From positions 1 to 64,000 of the forward strand of contig JBBHKE010003348.1 in assembly GCA_037447655.1 (NCBI GenBank): DNA of 64,000 nt. The letters are read 5' to 3'. Made by a program: the position numbers and the translations under genes. Positions 35,822-46,905 of this stretch are shown piece by piece. The stretch's first letter is position 1. Each line of letters starts with the position of its first letter. The notes below the pieces were generated by a model. That model had not been told where the DNA came from and searched no databases. It worked only from the letters and a program-made list of their open reading frames with translations. The stretch comes from Zygnema cylindricum (Eukaryota > Streptophyta > Zygnematophyceae > Zygnematales > Zygnemataceae).

Positions 35822-38800
35822 ATGAAAGTAAGCGATTATCCCTTCTTATCCCTGCTCACACCTGCTGTCCGTACATTTCTTGACGCTCTACTGTGATCCT
35901 ACTTCCGTACCGTGGAGCGCTCTCGGTCGGCCCTCACACGTGTGGTTTGACCTAACATGGTTTTTTGTCTTTTCTGGAAACAGATTGCGGTGGAGGGCTG
36001 TGCCCATGGAGAGCTGGACAACATTTACGCCACTGTACGGCACTTGGAGGCCATGGAGAATATTAAAATTGATCTGCTAATATGCTGCGGAGATTTTCAG
36101 GTACTATTTTGTCGTCATGTGAAACCCTAATTCAGTAATTCGAGCAACAATTCTAAAATTAGGGTTTGCATTGTTCCCTTCTTTCATCAGGATGTCTCCT
36201 ATAGTTCGATCGTACCAAAAATTAGGGTTTCCGTACGTTTTAGGGTTTGGTTGGCATAACGGACTTATCAAAGTGGTCAAAAAAGTATGTCACCGTACGA
36301 CACTTCAAGAGAGATATTTTGTCTTGTTCGAAAAATACAACCCCCTTTTTTTTTCTCTCTTTTTTTTTTTCATTTTCAAGTCTTGGCAATGGAAAATTTG
36401 TATTTTTCCACAATTGAATTTCCAACCCTTCCCCTCCCCTCCCCTTCCCCTCTCCTTCCCCTCTCCTTCCCCTCTGTTTTTCCCAACCCCCACCCTCCCC
36501 GCCCGCCCCCCTGGTCCCTTCTTCTGGCTTCTATGGGCAGAGCCCCTACCCACACTATTTGTGGGGGGGAATCATGAGGCCTCCAGCCACCTCTGGGAAT
36601 TGTAAGGGGGTGGAGGGAGAGGGAGGGAGGGAGGGGAGGGGAGGGGGGAGGGGGGAGGGATTGCTTACCAATGTCACACAACACATGATTATGGGAAGGA
36701 AATGTTTCCACTATGTTGGTACAGTGAATAGTGTGGACGTCAAATTTTGTACATGGAGGGGAAAGTCCATAGCCGTTTTAAATAAACATATGTACCACAG
36801 AAAGTGGTGTGGAAGTATGCTAAGGAGTAATGCGTTGATCGAAAAATTGGTAGTTCCTATTTGACATTCATACAGAATTCGGTTTTGGCGAAAAAAAAAA
36901 AAACATATCTTTGTATAATTTTTATATATTTTGAAACAATCATGTGTTTGTGTTTTTTATTCTTGACACTTCTATAACAAGAAAGAAATGGCCTCAAAGG
37001 GGAAAAAAAAAAAACCTAGCTTCAAAGTCTGTAAAAAAAGGAATAAAAAAAATAATAATAAATAAAAGTTTGAAAAATAAATGGGGTTCTAGATTGAATC
37101 GGAATGCTTTTATGAACTTTTTAATTTTACCTTATAAATAATTAAAAAATGGGGTTTCCAAATCAAAGTCAAAGTTTTAAAGTGAAAATAGTTGGGGTTT
37201 TTGATGAACGGAAAAGGGAAAATTCAGGTTCTATGGAGGTTGGGCAGCTCCGAAAATTTTCTATCTCGGTTCCGCGGGAGTAATAAATTTTGGAGGAATT
37301 AGAATCGGTGGGATTTCAGGGATTTATAAACCACACGATTATCATTTAGGTGAGAAATTTTTTTCTCTTTTTTTTATTTTCCGATTTTTCTTTTCCATTT
37401 CTATTTCTCCTTTTTTCGTTTCCGTTTTTTCGTTTTGCATTTTCTCTTTCCAGTTTTTTTTTTTTCCGTTTTTCGCTTTCCACTTTTCGCTTTATGGTTT
37501 ATGAGTTTTTAATGAGAAGGGAACGGATTTCCACACTTGACATGTACTTTTTTTTTTTTTTCAACTTTGTGATTTTGGGTCATGGGATCTTTTCAAAATT
37601 CTTGAAAACTTCTCATTTTGTTGAAAATTGTTTGAATAAATATCTGTTTTTTTCTCCTATTTATACCCCTTATTTTTTGGGGAAAATACTAGACAATTCA
37701 AACTCCTATCAAGGAGATATTTTCCTTAAGACCCCCAATAATCCCAAAAACTCTTTCTACCCCTTTATACCCTTTTATAACCTATAATTGGGTTCAAAAG
37801 TTGTCATTTCAAGAGCCCAAGGACAGAATAAACTTCCTTACGACTCTTAACTCCCCTTTATACCCCTTATTTTGGGGTAAATAATAGTAATTTTTCCATT
37901 ATCTCTACGAGATACATCTCTTAGAACCCTAATACCCCTAATATCCTTAATGTCCATAATAGCCCTCTATACCCCTTTATACCCCTTCACACCCCACTAT
38001 TAGGTTCAAAAGTTAGGCATTTCAAAGCCTCTCCATAAAATAAAAACCCTTCACAACTCCTATTACCCCTTTATCCCCCTTCCTACCCCTTCCCCCCCCT
38101 TCCCACCCCTTCCCACCCCTTCCCACCCCTTTATAGCCCTTTATACCCCTTTATACCCCATATTTTGGGTGAATAATAGGTCATTTTGAGCGCCCCCCCT
38201 ACAATAATTCCGAGATCCGGTCCGTTTATCACGTCCGGGATTTTGAGGTTCGGAAACTTTTGGAGGTTCGGGAACCTTTGGATGTCATGGTCTCCCACGA
38301 TTGGCCGAGAGGCGTCACGTCGCATGGGAACCAGAGAGAGCTTCTGCAGAAAAAACCGTTTTTTCGGGAGGAGGTACGGAAAATGTTTTTTTTTTTTGTT
38401 GTTTTTTTTCAGTTTTTTGGGATTTGGGGAAAGGAGAGAGGCCGAGGCGGAAGGAAGGTATTTTTTTTTGTTTGTTTTTTTTTTTTCGTGGGAGAAGGTA
38501 CAGGTTTGGAATTTAGGAAAAAGACGAACGGGGGAAGCGGGGGTTTTGGAGGAAGGAAAGTAGTTTTTTGGGGAAGGGGTATGGTTTCGAATTTAGGAAG
38601 TTAAAAGGACTTTTTTTTTTTTTTTTGTTTGATAAGTGATGTGAATTGAAGGAAAAAAAATAATAAAAAGAGGGGAAATTCTGAGATGTCGTATTTTTTT
38701 TTTACTGATTTCGCGCAGGTAGAAAAAATATCTTGGAGACTGCCCGAACAGAAAATAAAATACTGTAAAGTAGTATGTAATACCAATTCTAAAAAACATC

Positions 38801-40814
38801 AAAAAACAAGGAAAAAAAAATAGAACAAAAAAAAAAAAAAAAAAACTCAAAAAAGGGCGGTGGGGAAAAAAAATTCTAAAGGTACTCATTTTATTTTTTT
38901 ATTTTATTTATTCATTTATTTTCCTCGGGCGGGGCGTTTTTTGGGCCAGGTAGAAAAAAATATTTTGGGAAGTGCCCCAAATATGAAAATATTAAATAGT
39001 TTGAAGCCTTCCTATTGGTTCTCGGGCCATTTACATGTGAAATTTGCCGCCGTAATTCCACATTCCAATGATAAGACGACAAAATTTTTAGCTCTGGATA
39101 AATGTCTTCCGAGAAAACCGTTTCTTCAAGTCAGTTTCCCTCTTGCTCCCCCTCTCTCCTTCTCCCCTTGTCCCTCGCCCCCCCCCTCTCCCTCTCCCCC
39201 TCCCCTCGCCCTCCCACTCTCTCTCTCCCTCTCCCCGCCCCTCCACACTTTTTCTTTTTCCTTTTTTTTTTTTTGTTTTGCGGTTCTTCCCTTTTTTTTT
39301 TCTTGTTTTTTTTTTTTGTTATTTTTTTTTCGAAATGAATAGTAGACATTTTTTTATTTAAAAAAAAACCCTCTATAAAGGAAGAGAGAAGGGAGGGAGG
39401 GGGGGGGAGAGAGAGGTGAGGGGGGAGTGAGAGGGGACGGACCTGTGTTAACCTAAATTTTGCCACCTCCCCAAAAAACAACTTTTTAGGAAAATCTATA
39501 AAAAAAATTAAGCTTTAAAGAAACCCTGAAATCCATTGAAAATAAAACCCAAATGATTGTAAAAATAAAAAATAACATTCAAAAGAAATCTATTTAAAAT
39601 CCAAAATAAAACCCTCTAAAAAAAATCCCAAAAAAATAGAAAAAAAATCCTCAAAATTCCCAAAAAATCTCCAAGATTCCTAAAAAAAGCTCATAAGTTC
39701 TCAGAAAAAAAAAATATTGAACTTATGGAACTTCTTTTGTTTCATTTATTTTAGTTTTAAATAATCAATTTTCCAGATAGAAACGGACCTCTTAAAATTT
39801 TGAGGAATGGTCGACAAATCCTAAAAAACCGCCGGAAAAAAAAGGAAGAAAAAAGGAAAAAAAAAACCCAAAAAAACAATTCATTAAAATTCATATTTTT
39901 TCTGTTTTCATCTCTTCTTAATTTAGATCATCGATTTTCCGAATAAAAAAAAGTCCTTATTTTTTAATGCATAAAATACGAAAAACAAAATCTAAAAGAA
40001 TAAACAAAAAAATCCAAAAAATCCTAGGAAATAAAGCAAAATCAATCTTTAACTTTACCTCCCTTTTTCTCTTCACATTTAAGTGGTCGATTTTCTGGAT
40101 AAAAACGAGCTTTATTTTTTTTTTTTTCATCAAGGAATTGCCGCCATCTGAACTAACCCAAAAAAAAGGAAAAAAAACTTCCAAAAAAACCAGAAAAAAA
40201 CTGGAAAAAAACCTCAAAAAATCAAAAAAATCTCACGAAAAAAATTGGACTGACCGTACCCTTCTTTTCGTCTTATTTTAGTTTTAAGTGGTCAATTTTC
40301 CGGATAACTACGAACCTCGTAATTTTTTTTATACGATGAACGATTGCCACCATCTGAATAACCTCCGAAAAAAAATACAAAAACTTCAAAAAAAAATCAA
40401 AAACCTCAAAAAAATCCAAAAAATTCCAGGAAAAAAAATAAAACCAAATGTACCTTTCTAATCTATTTTATTTTGGTTTTAGGTGGTCGATTTTCCGGAT
40501 AAAAATGGGCCTTTAGAATTTTCTTACGACGAGGAGTGGTTGGCGATTACTCGGGCTTACCATAATTTTTTGCCTCTCACTAGGGCCCCCCCTCAATACC
40601 CGTAAGAAATTTAAATTAAAATAAATAAATAAATATATAAATTATAAAGTTCGACTTTTGGAGTAAAACATCGTAAATTACAAAATTTGGAATTTGGAAT
40701 AAAAAAAAAAAAAATGTTCAAAATTTTGAAATTTGGGATAAAGAATGCTTATTAGAAAATTTTGGAATTTGGAATGAAAATTGCTTGAAGTAAAAAATTT
40801 GAAATTGGGAATGG

Positions 40815-40854
<40 letters not shown>

Positions 40855-43684
40855 TAGGAAATCGTTGTTGGGAGTAGGAAATTCTGAAGCAAATTTGAAA
40901 TGAGGATTTGGAACAAGAAATTTGAAATATGAAGAAGAGAACTTTTAAATTTTCAAAAATTGAGATTTGAAGTGAAAAATTGAAGATGGTTTTGGAGAAG
41001 TGCCGGGGTTTTGGGATTATTTTCCTCCCTCCTTCCCTCTCTCTTGTCTCCTCCTCCTCCCTCACTTTCTCCCTCTCCTTTTTTCCCTCCCCAACGCCCT
41101 CTCTTTGTCTCTCCCTCTCCCTCTCCCTCTCCCTCTCCCTCTCCCTCTACCTTTTCCGCTTCCTCTCCTATTTGGCTCTTACTCTTCCTCTCCCTCTCCC
41201 TCTTCCAAAATACAACAGTTCTCGGAAAACAAAAACAAAAAGATTACTAAATCTAAATTGGGATTTTTTTTCTTTTTTTTTTATTAAACCAAAACGTTTC
41301 TTCATTTATTTTTTTGACTAATTATTAAAACAAAGGATTTTGCCGTTTTTAATCAATCAAAATATTTTTTTTTATTGTTATTTCTTTGTTTTTTATCATT
41401 GTTTATATTCATTTAACTTTTACTCTAATTTATTCTCTCATTTTTTATCGTTTCCACATACTCCTTTTTTCTTTTTCTTTTTCTTTTCTCTTTTCCCTTC
41501 TCCCTCTTCCCTCTCCTCTCCCTTCTCCCTCCTCCCTCTCCCTTCTCCCTCCTTCTCCCTTCTCCCTCTCCCTTCTCCCTTCCTACCTTTCCCTCCTCCC
41601 TCCTCCCTCCTTCCTTCTCCCCCCTTCTTCTTTTTTTCTTTTTTTTAAACCAGAATGGGTACAAGGGATATAGAGAGTCACAAAAAATGGGTATCGGAAA
41701 AACTGAAAAAAGTTGGTTCCGTTATTCCCAACAATTTCTGTGCGACCGTTCCGCTGCACGACCCGGAGAGAGGAGAGGGGGGGAGGAGGGAGAGAGAGGT
41801 AGTTGGCAAAGAAGGTGAGAAAAGGGGGGAAGGGGGGGGAGGGGAAGGGGGGGGGGAGGGAGGGGGGGGGGGGGGAGGAAGGGGGGGAGGGGAGAGGGGG
41901 GGGGGAGGGAGGAAGGGGGAGGAGGGGGGAGGGGGGGGAGGGGGAGGGGGAAGGGGTTTCTTTTTCGTTCTGTTCCATAATCCGGTGTGGGGAGAGAGTG
42001 GGGGGAGGAAGAGAGAGAGGTAGTGGGAAAAGGAGAGGTGAATGGGGGCAAAAAATGGGGGGGGGGAGGTGGGGAGAGAGAGGTAGTGGGAAAGGAAAGC
42101 GAAAAAAGGAGGGGGAGAGGGAGGGGTAGTGGAAAGGGAAGGTTAGAAAAAGAGAGGGACAGTTGGGGTAAAATGGGGATAAAAGAGGGATATGGGGTTG
42201 AGGTGGAGGGAGAGAGAGGGGGGCGCCTGAGAGGAAGTTGTGAAAGAGGGAGGAATAATTGGGAATTTTAAAAAGGCGTAAATGAGAGATAAAGGGGGTA
42301 AAGGTGGGGGGATATATGAGGTAAAGAAGGGGTAAGAAAGGAGGTAAATGGGGGCTAGAAAGAAAGGGAGGAGGGGAGAGAGGGAGGTGGGGAGGGAAGC
42401 TGGATAAAGAGGCGGAAAAATGGATTAAAAGGGGGTTAAAAAGAGGGTATAAAATGGAAGTTAAAAAGGTGTAAAATATGAGTAATAAAATGGGGTGAAT
42501 CCTTATCTCAATTCTTTTTTTCTTTTCTTTTTCCTCTTCCTCTCGCTCCCCCTCTCCCCCTCTCTTTTTTTTTTTTTGTTTAGGCTGCCTGAGAAATCCC
42601 CAAACGGAGGCTTTTCTGTCCCTGCTGGACCTGCCCCTCCCTTTCGACGTCACATCACAGGGGGGGGAGGGAGAGAGAGGTAAGAAAGTGAGGGGGGGGT
42701 AAGAGACAGAGGGAGAGGTAAGGGATTGAGGGAGAGGGAGTGAGAGAGAGGTTGTGTCGCAAGGGGGAGAGGGAGAGGGAAGAAAGAGCGCAGAAGACAG
42801 AGAGGTAGGTAAGAGGTCTTGTCAGAAGGGGCTCAAGAGAGGTAAGAGAGAGAGGGAGAGAAGAAGGGAAGAGAGAGGTCATGACCCAGGGGGGAGAGGG
42901 AGAGAGAGGTAAGAGAGGGCTCAGGAGAAGGGGAGGCAAAGTGAGACGTCATGTCACAGGGGGGAGGGAGACAGGGAGGTAAGAGAGAAATGATGGCGGC
43001 GGGGGAGAGAGAAGGAGATTTTTGGTGATCTGAGACAGGGAGAGGGAAGGAAAGTGAAAAAGGAGAGGGCAGGGAGCAGGGAGTGTGAAGAAAGGTGGGA
43101 GAAGGGAGGGATGGAGGGGAGCGGAGAGATTGGGAGAGGGAGGATGGAGGGGGAGGGTTAGGAAAGGGGAGAGGTGGAGGAAAGGGGAGAGGGGGAGACG
43201 AGGTGTGGGGAAGAGGGGGAGAGAGGGAGAGGGAGGGAGAAGGGAGGGGGGAGAGAGGGAGAGGGAGGGAGAATGGGGAGAGGGAAAATGGCGGGGAGGG
43301 AGAATGGGGGAGAGGGAGAATGGGGAAGAGGGAGTGGGGTTCTTCATTCTTCTGTCCTTTTTCATTTTAACAAATTTTTCTTTTCTGTTTCTTTTTCTTT
43401 TTTTTTTGTCTTTGGTTTTCTCTTTTCCTCGTTGCTTTTCCCTTTTCTTTTTTTTCTTTTTTTTTTTTACCTCAGAAAGCAGTGGGAGGCTGTCAACAAT
43501 GCGGGAGGGAAGGGAGGGAGAGGGAAACGCTTTGATGGAGGGAGAGGGAGAGGGAGAGGGAGAGGATTCCCTCCCCGACGACATCGATGAGATAGAAGAC
43601 GAGAAGAAATCAAATTTGAAAAGTTGTATGGACCCAAATGAAATTGCTTTGGACGATGATTTTGAGGAAAATGAAGAAGGTTGA
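35822..43684 (+). CDS. DBR1: RNA lariat debranching enzyme
   Basis: Exons: 35822-35827 (ATG AAA), 35984-36100, 36543-36601, 37228-37349, 38180-38373, 38950-39129, 40483-40601, 41654-41814, 42584-42679, 43476-43684 (TGA). The frame is continuous, giving 420 residues. DBR1 is a metallophosphoesterase that hydrolyses the 2'-5' branch of intron lariats in the nucleus. Metal ligands are all visible: EGCAHGE, GDFQ, GGNHEA, SHDWPRG and SGHLH. Further family marks are [45 protein letters not shown] and [14 protein letters not shown]. The tail is acidic. The about 35 residues normally between GDFQ and the GGNHEA strand were not found with confidence; a candidate exon lies at about 36248-36301. Introns are strongly C/T or G/A skewed and contain degenerate copies of exon edges. 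Purine-repeat codons ([18 protein letters not shown]) enter the coding sequence. Confidence 0.93.
36120..36252. promoter_or_regulatory. Telobox cluster in DBR1 intron
   Basis: Four AAACCCTA / TAGGGTTT motifs (near 36122, 36160, 36223 and 36240) fall within about 130 bp just after the second exon. Teloboxes near the 5' end are a known feature of plant housekeeping genes and bind telomere-repeat factors; function here is inferred. Confidence 0.55.
36590..36665. repeat. GGGAGG purine tract
   Basis: G/A-only sequence right after the donor at 36602. It is preceded by a CCCTTCC pyrimidine tract at 36425-36520, so the short exon 36543-36601 sits between two opposite-strand-biased tracts. Confidence 0.7.
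37660..38179 (+). repeat. Tandem degenerate copies of the acceptor region of DBR1 exon 38180
   Basis: The unit CCCCTTTATACCCC + TATTTTGGGG + AATAATAG + GTCATTTTGAG is repeated in decayed form before the true acceptor at 38179. Exon-start-like ends fall near 37691, 37803 (TTGTCATTTCAAGAGCCC), 37889 and 38016 (TAGGCATTTCAAAGCCT). Spacing is about 90-160 bp. Confidence 0.6.
38719..38790 (+). repeat. Decayed copy of the start of DBR1 exon 38950
   Basis: GCGCAG|GTAGAAAAAATATCTTGG at 38713 onwards mirrors the true GGCCAG|GTAGAAAAAAATATTTTGG at 38944. The similarity continues through ...GTAATACCAATTCT versus ...GCCTTCCTATTGG. The copy lies 231 bp upstream and carries indels that break the frame. 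Confidence 0.72.
39130..39250. repeat. CTCCCCC pyrimidine tract in DBR1 intron
   Basis: C/T-only run directly downstream of the donor at 39130. T-runs follow to 39360, and an opposite-biased GGGAGG tract lies at 39380-39440. Confidence 0.75.
39751..40335 (+). repeat. Four decayed copies of the start of DBR1 exon 40483
   Basis: The true exon begins TTTTAG|GTGGTCGATTTTCC. Related segments lie at about 39751-39805 (AATAATCAATTTTCCAGATA), 39924-39966 (ATCATCGATTTTCCGAATAA), 40080-40130 (AAGTGGTCGATTTTCTGGAT) and 40285-40330 (AAGTGGTCAATTTTCCGGAT). Each is followed by a GGCCT/GACCT-like word and an A-rich spacer. Spacing to the next copy is 154-206 bp. Confidence 0.82.
41030..41210. repeat. (CTCCCT)n tract in DBR1 intron
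   Basis: Includes a regular CTCCCT array at about 41113-41150. A second C/T block at 41460-41640 runs up to the acceptor at 41653 as an extreme polypyrimidine tract. Confidence 0.8.
41815..42480. repeat. Polypurine intron with donor-edge copies
   Basis: G/A-rich sequence after the donor at 41815. Segments near 41960-42000 (TTCCATAATCCGGTGTGGGG), 42010-42045 and 42066-42100 (GAGAGAGAGGTAGTGGGAAA) resemble the upstream exon end GAGAGAGAGGTAGTTGGCAAA (41791-41810). Confidence 0.5.
42680..43340. repeat. Polypurine intron with repeated GACGTCA...CAGGGG...GGTAAG junctions
   Basis: The exon end GACGTCACATCACAGGGG followed by GAGAGAG|GTAAG (42646-42682) recurs degenerately at about 42879-42912 (GTCATGACCCAGG ... 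GGTAAGAG) and 42945-42985 (GACGTCATGTCACAGG ... GGTAAGAG). The rest is (GGGAGA)n. Confidence 0.6.
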
Positions 43685-43689
43685 GAGAG

Positions 43690-43985
43690 AATAATAAAAA
43701 AGAAAAAAAAAAATCTCTCTTTCTCCCTCTTTTACCTTGCGCTTTTCCTCCCTCCCTCTCTCCCTCTCTCTCTCCCTCTCTCCCACCCACTCTTTCTCTC
43801 TTCTCTCTTTCTCCATCTTTCTCCCTTCCCTCTCCCCTTTCCCCTCTCCCCTCTCCTCTCTCCCCTCTCTCCCCTCTCCCCTCTCCCCCCTCCCCTCTCC
43901 CCCCTCCCCTCTCTCCCCTCTCTCCCCTCTCCCTTCTCCCTTCTTCCCTTCCAAACTCTCTCCTCTCCCTCTCATTTCTTACCTA
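43690..43985. repeat. CTCTCCC tract downstream of DBR1
   Basis: Immediately after the DBR1 stop and a poly-A stretch, about 270 bp of C/T-only sequence. This is opposite in bias to the preceding 1.7 kb of G/A-rich intron. Confidence 0.8.
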
Positions 43986-46905
43986 GTACAATCCCATATT
44001 CCCACAAATCAATTCTTCCCAAAATAGAGTTTTCACTTCCATCCACTTTGTTCCAAAAAATTGCACTTTTAAAACCTTATGAAAACCTTTTTCGGGCAGG
44101 TCCAAAATATTTAGATGACACCATAGTAGCAATAATAATAATAGTAATAATTATAATAATAATAATAATATTAAGCTTCAGTAGAATATTTGATCGAAAT
44201 GGGTACATCACGAAGGTGTCTTATTGAAATGTTCCAAAGAAGCGGTTTTTTCCTTTTCCTTTCCCTTTTTCGTTAAATAATGGAGAATCGCACAAGTTAT
44301 AAAGCCGCAAGTTATATATAAACAAATTATACAACCCTAAAAAGCCCTAAAAAAACCCCAAAAAAATGCTAAAAAAAACAATTTGTGATGATAAAAAATT
44401 GTGGGTACTGTTTGTGGAGAACCTTGGGATATTGGTCTTCAAAATAAATTAAGTATTAAGTATAAATTATTAAAAAGTATTGAGAAACTCGTTGAATATG
44501 ACGCCCTAATAATCAAATATCTCGAATGTCATCAAATAAAAATGGTCTAAAACACCATCGTATAAAGTATTATATAAAATATTAATTTGGAAAACTGACA
44601 AACTTCAAATCCATTAATTGTAATGAAAAAATTTAGGTGTTTAAAATTTTCTTTGATTATTAATAGTTTGTATGTGTTTGCGGGTCATAAAAGTTTCATG
44701 TTTCGCTTGTTTAACAGTTAGTCTAATAATGCATTTTACTTCCAATTTTAAAAATATTGATGATTTTACTCGTGTTTCATGTTGAACTCTTAAATAGTGG
44801 ATATACTCGATGTACTCACAAAAGTCGAAAGTCACGATGTTCTGATTTTGACGATATTTAAATATGACTTTAAACCCAAAAGGATATCCTTTCCGGGTTT
44901 TGAAAGTCAAAAATTAAACTTCTAATCGGCACAATACAATGTCGACGGTGTTGGAGTTTTTTCGTTTTTTAATTGGTTTCCATTTTTGAGTTAATGACAT
45001 GGCAAATGGTTCGTACTTATGTGAAAAAAAAGACAAAATTTAGCACCTTTGGTGCGGATAGATTATATTAACCTTTATGAAAAACCTGCAAAAGGCAATC
45101 TGACGTGTAGTATCTTTTTTCGGTTAGACAGCCCAATGAGCTGAAAATGTATCAAATATTTTTGCAGGAAAGGAGGTAAGTTTGTCTAAAATTATGGTGT
45201 ATTACAGTTTTTAAGTCTATCATTTGTCTTTGACATACATTTCACCTAAACTCGTTGGAGGAGAAGAGCAAGGAGAGGAGGAAGAGACCAATGGGAATAA
45301 CTTTTCCGGTACTTTGTTTGAGAGCAAAATAATATAGACGAATCTAAAAACAAGGTTTATTAAGCAATTTGTCATCGTTTATACACAAGATGTCAGATGT
45401 ATGGTCAACATACTTTGATTTTGATGTACTTACGCGAATCATAACCCTTTTCAATTTTGGTAACGAAAACCTGCGCTTCCGTTATATGCAACACTGATTG
45501 TAGTGAAAGTGTAGGATAAGATGAATTGATTATTTGACTAAGGGTAACATTCCATCGGCGAAAATGTGAGGTTGCTTATTGGACGCCATACGTTTTCGAA
45601 CCAATCCGTGGTGTTTTTTTTTTCTTCTTTTTTAAATAAAACATGTTTGCTAGAGATCTATGGAGATCCTCCAAGCTTCCAAGCATAAGCATTGATCATC
45701 CGATTTTTTTCTTTTTCTCATCCGCGATATAATCGCGCAATCCATCCAATTTGTGAATAAACTGGACATGTACAATTGATATGTTTGGAAAGTTATATGC
45801 GATCCACAATAGACGAGAGAGGCATTGGTCATGTTCTTCCTCCAAAACCCACAAAAAATTCTTTGCCCAGGGATATCCTTTGACGCTTCTTTTGCCATCC
45901 ATTGACCTTCGTGGTATGGACTTTGCGTTCTAAAACATTACAACACAGTTCGTACGATGATATATTACGCGCATAAATATCTTTCAATTTAAAACTTTCG
46001 CACAAATCTTAAATTGTGTCCGTCCGTACAAATATTACAACCAAATTATGCGCTTCAAGAATTTATGACGATTTGGTAACAAAAAAAATAAAGCACATTG
46101 CCCAAAGGTACCTTGTTAGCACGACCTTATACTAAACGTGTCAACGTGTTTGTACGATTATTAGCAATACAATTATTAGCAATGCTTTGGAAAAAGGAAG
46201 ACGAAATTACATGCTAATTTGGTGAGTCGACACTTGATATCTAATAAAGGTAATTGCTCAAGAGGACGTTTTTGACCCAAAATCATAAGTTAGTGTTAAC
46301 AATACTGATTTGGTGAGTGGTCCGTATTGAACCACGTTGTAAAACATAATATGGCAAAGTCGACTTCAATGAAAGTGTTAACACTTCATTAACTTTAACG
46401 GCAATGGACGGTGTAGTGGTTAACTGTTCAAGACTAGTCAATTGAAAGAGGAAAAGTGACTAAGTGACTGCTTTACTCTTACGATAAATGATTGATTTAC
46501 TCTTACAATAAATCCTACAAAACCTTTTTTCTCCGATATACAAGTGACCTATAAAGAGCGATTCAAGGTAAACAAACAATATGATAAACAAACAAGAGTA
46601 GACAACAGAAAGACACTCCCTTAGGAGAGGCAAAAAGTTTCTATTACTTGAACAACATAAACACCACATACATCTTCACAAGGTCGGGTAGTTACTATTA
46701 TATACCTATCATTGTAACAACAACACCTAACCCTTATCCTGCTCTCGTATTTCATTCGTATAAAAGAAGTCCGACCAAAAATATCGTTATTATGTTATGT
46801 CTTAATGCGATAAGACAATTATTCTCGCTTGTATCAAATGCACCATTAGCCTACAAAAGGGGTTTACTTACAATGATTTATTTTGGAAACACAAAAACTC
46901 CACGT
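43986..46905. other. Intergenic, AT-rich, with (AAT)n microsatellite
   Basis: An (AAT)n array lies at about 44128-44172. A second copy of the 208-560 repeat family lies at about 46260-46420. At 45650-45902 the minus strand has overlapping open frames (e.g. EEEHDQCLSRLLWIAYNFPN) with protein-like composition; I recognise no family. Nothing else supportable. Confidence 0.45.

Noticed and set aside
41583-42653. 356-codon minus-strand open frame
   Set aside because: Antisense to a DBR1 exon and intron of G/A-only sequence; repetitive Pro/Ser/Leu, no domain.
42949-43684. Open frames on both strands over 199-211 codons
   Set aside because: Only 43476-43684 is the DBR1 last exon; the rest is intronic (GGGAGA)n.
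45650-45902. Overlapping minus-strand frames (EEEHDQCLSRLLWIAYNFPN)
   Set aside because: Protein-like but short, frameshifted between two frames, no family recognised; noted under the intergenic entry only.
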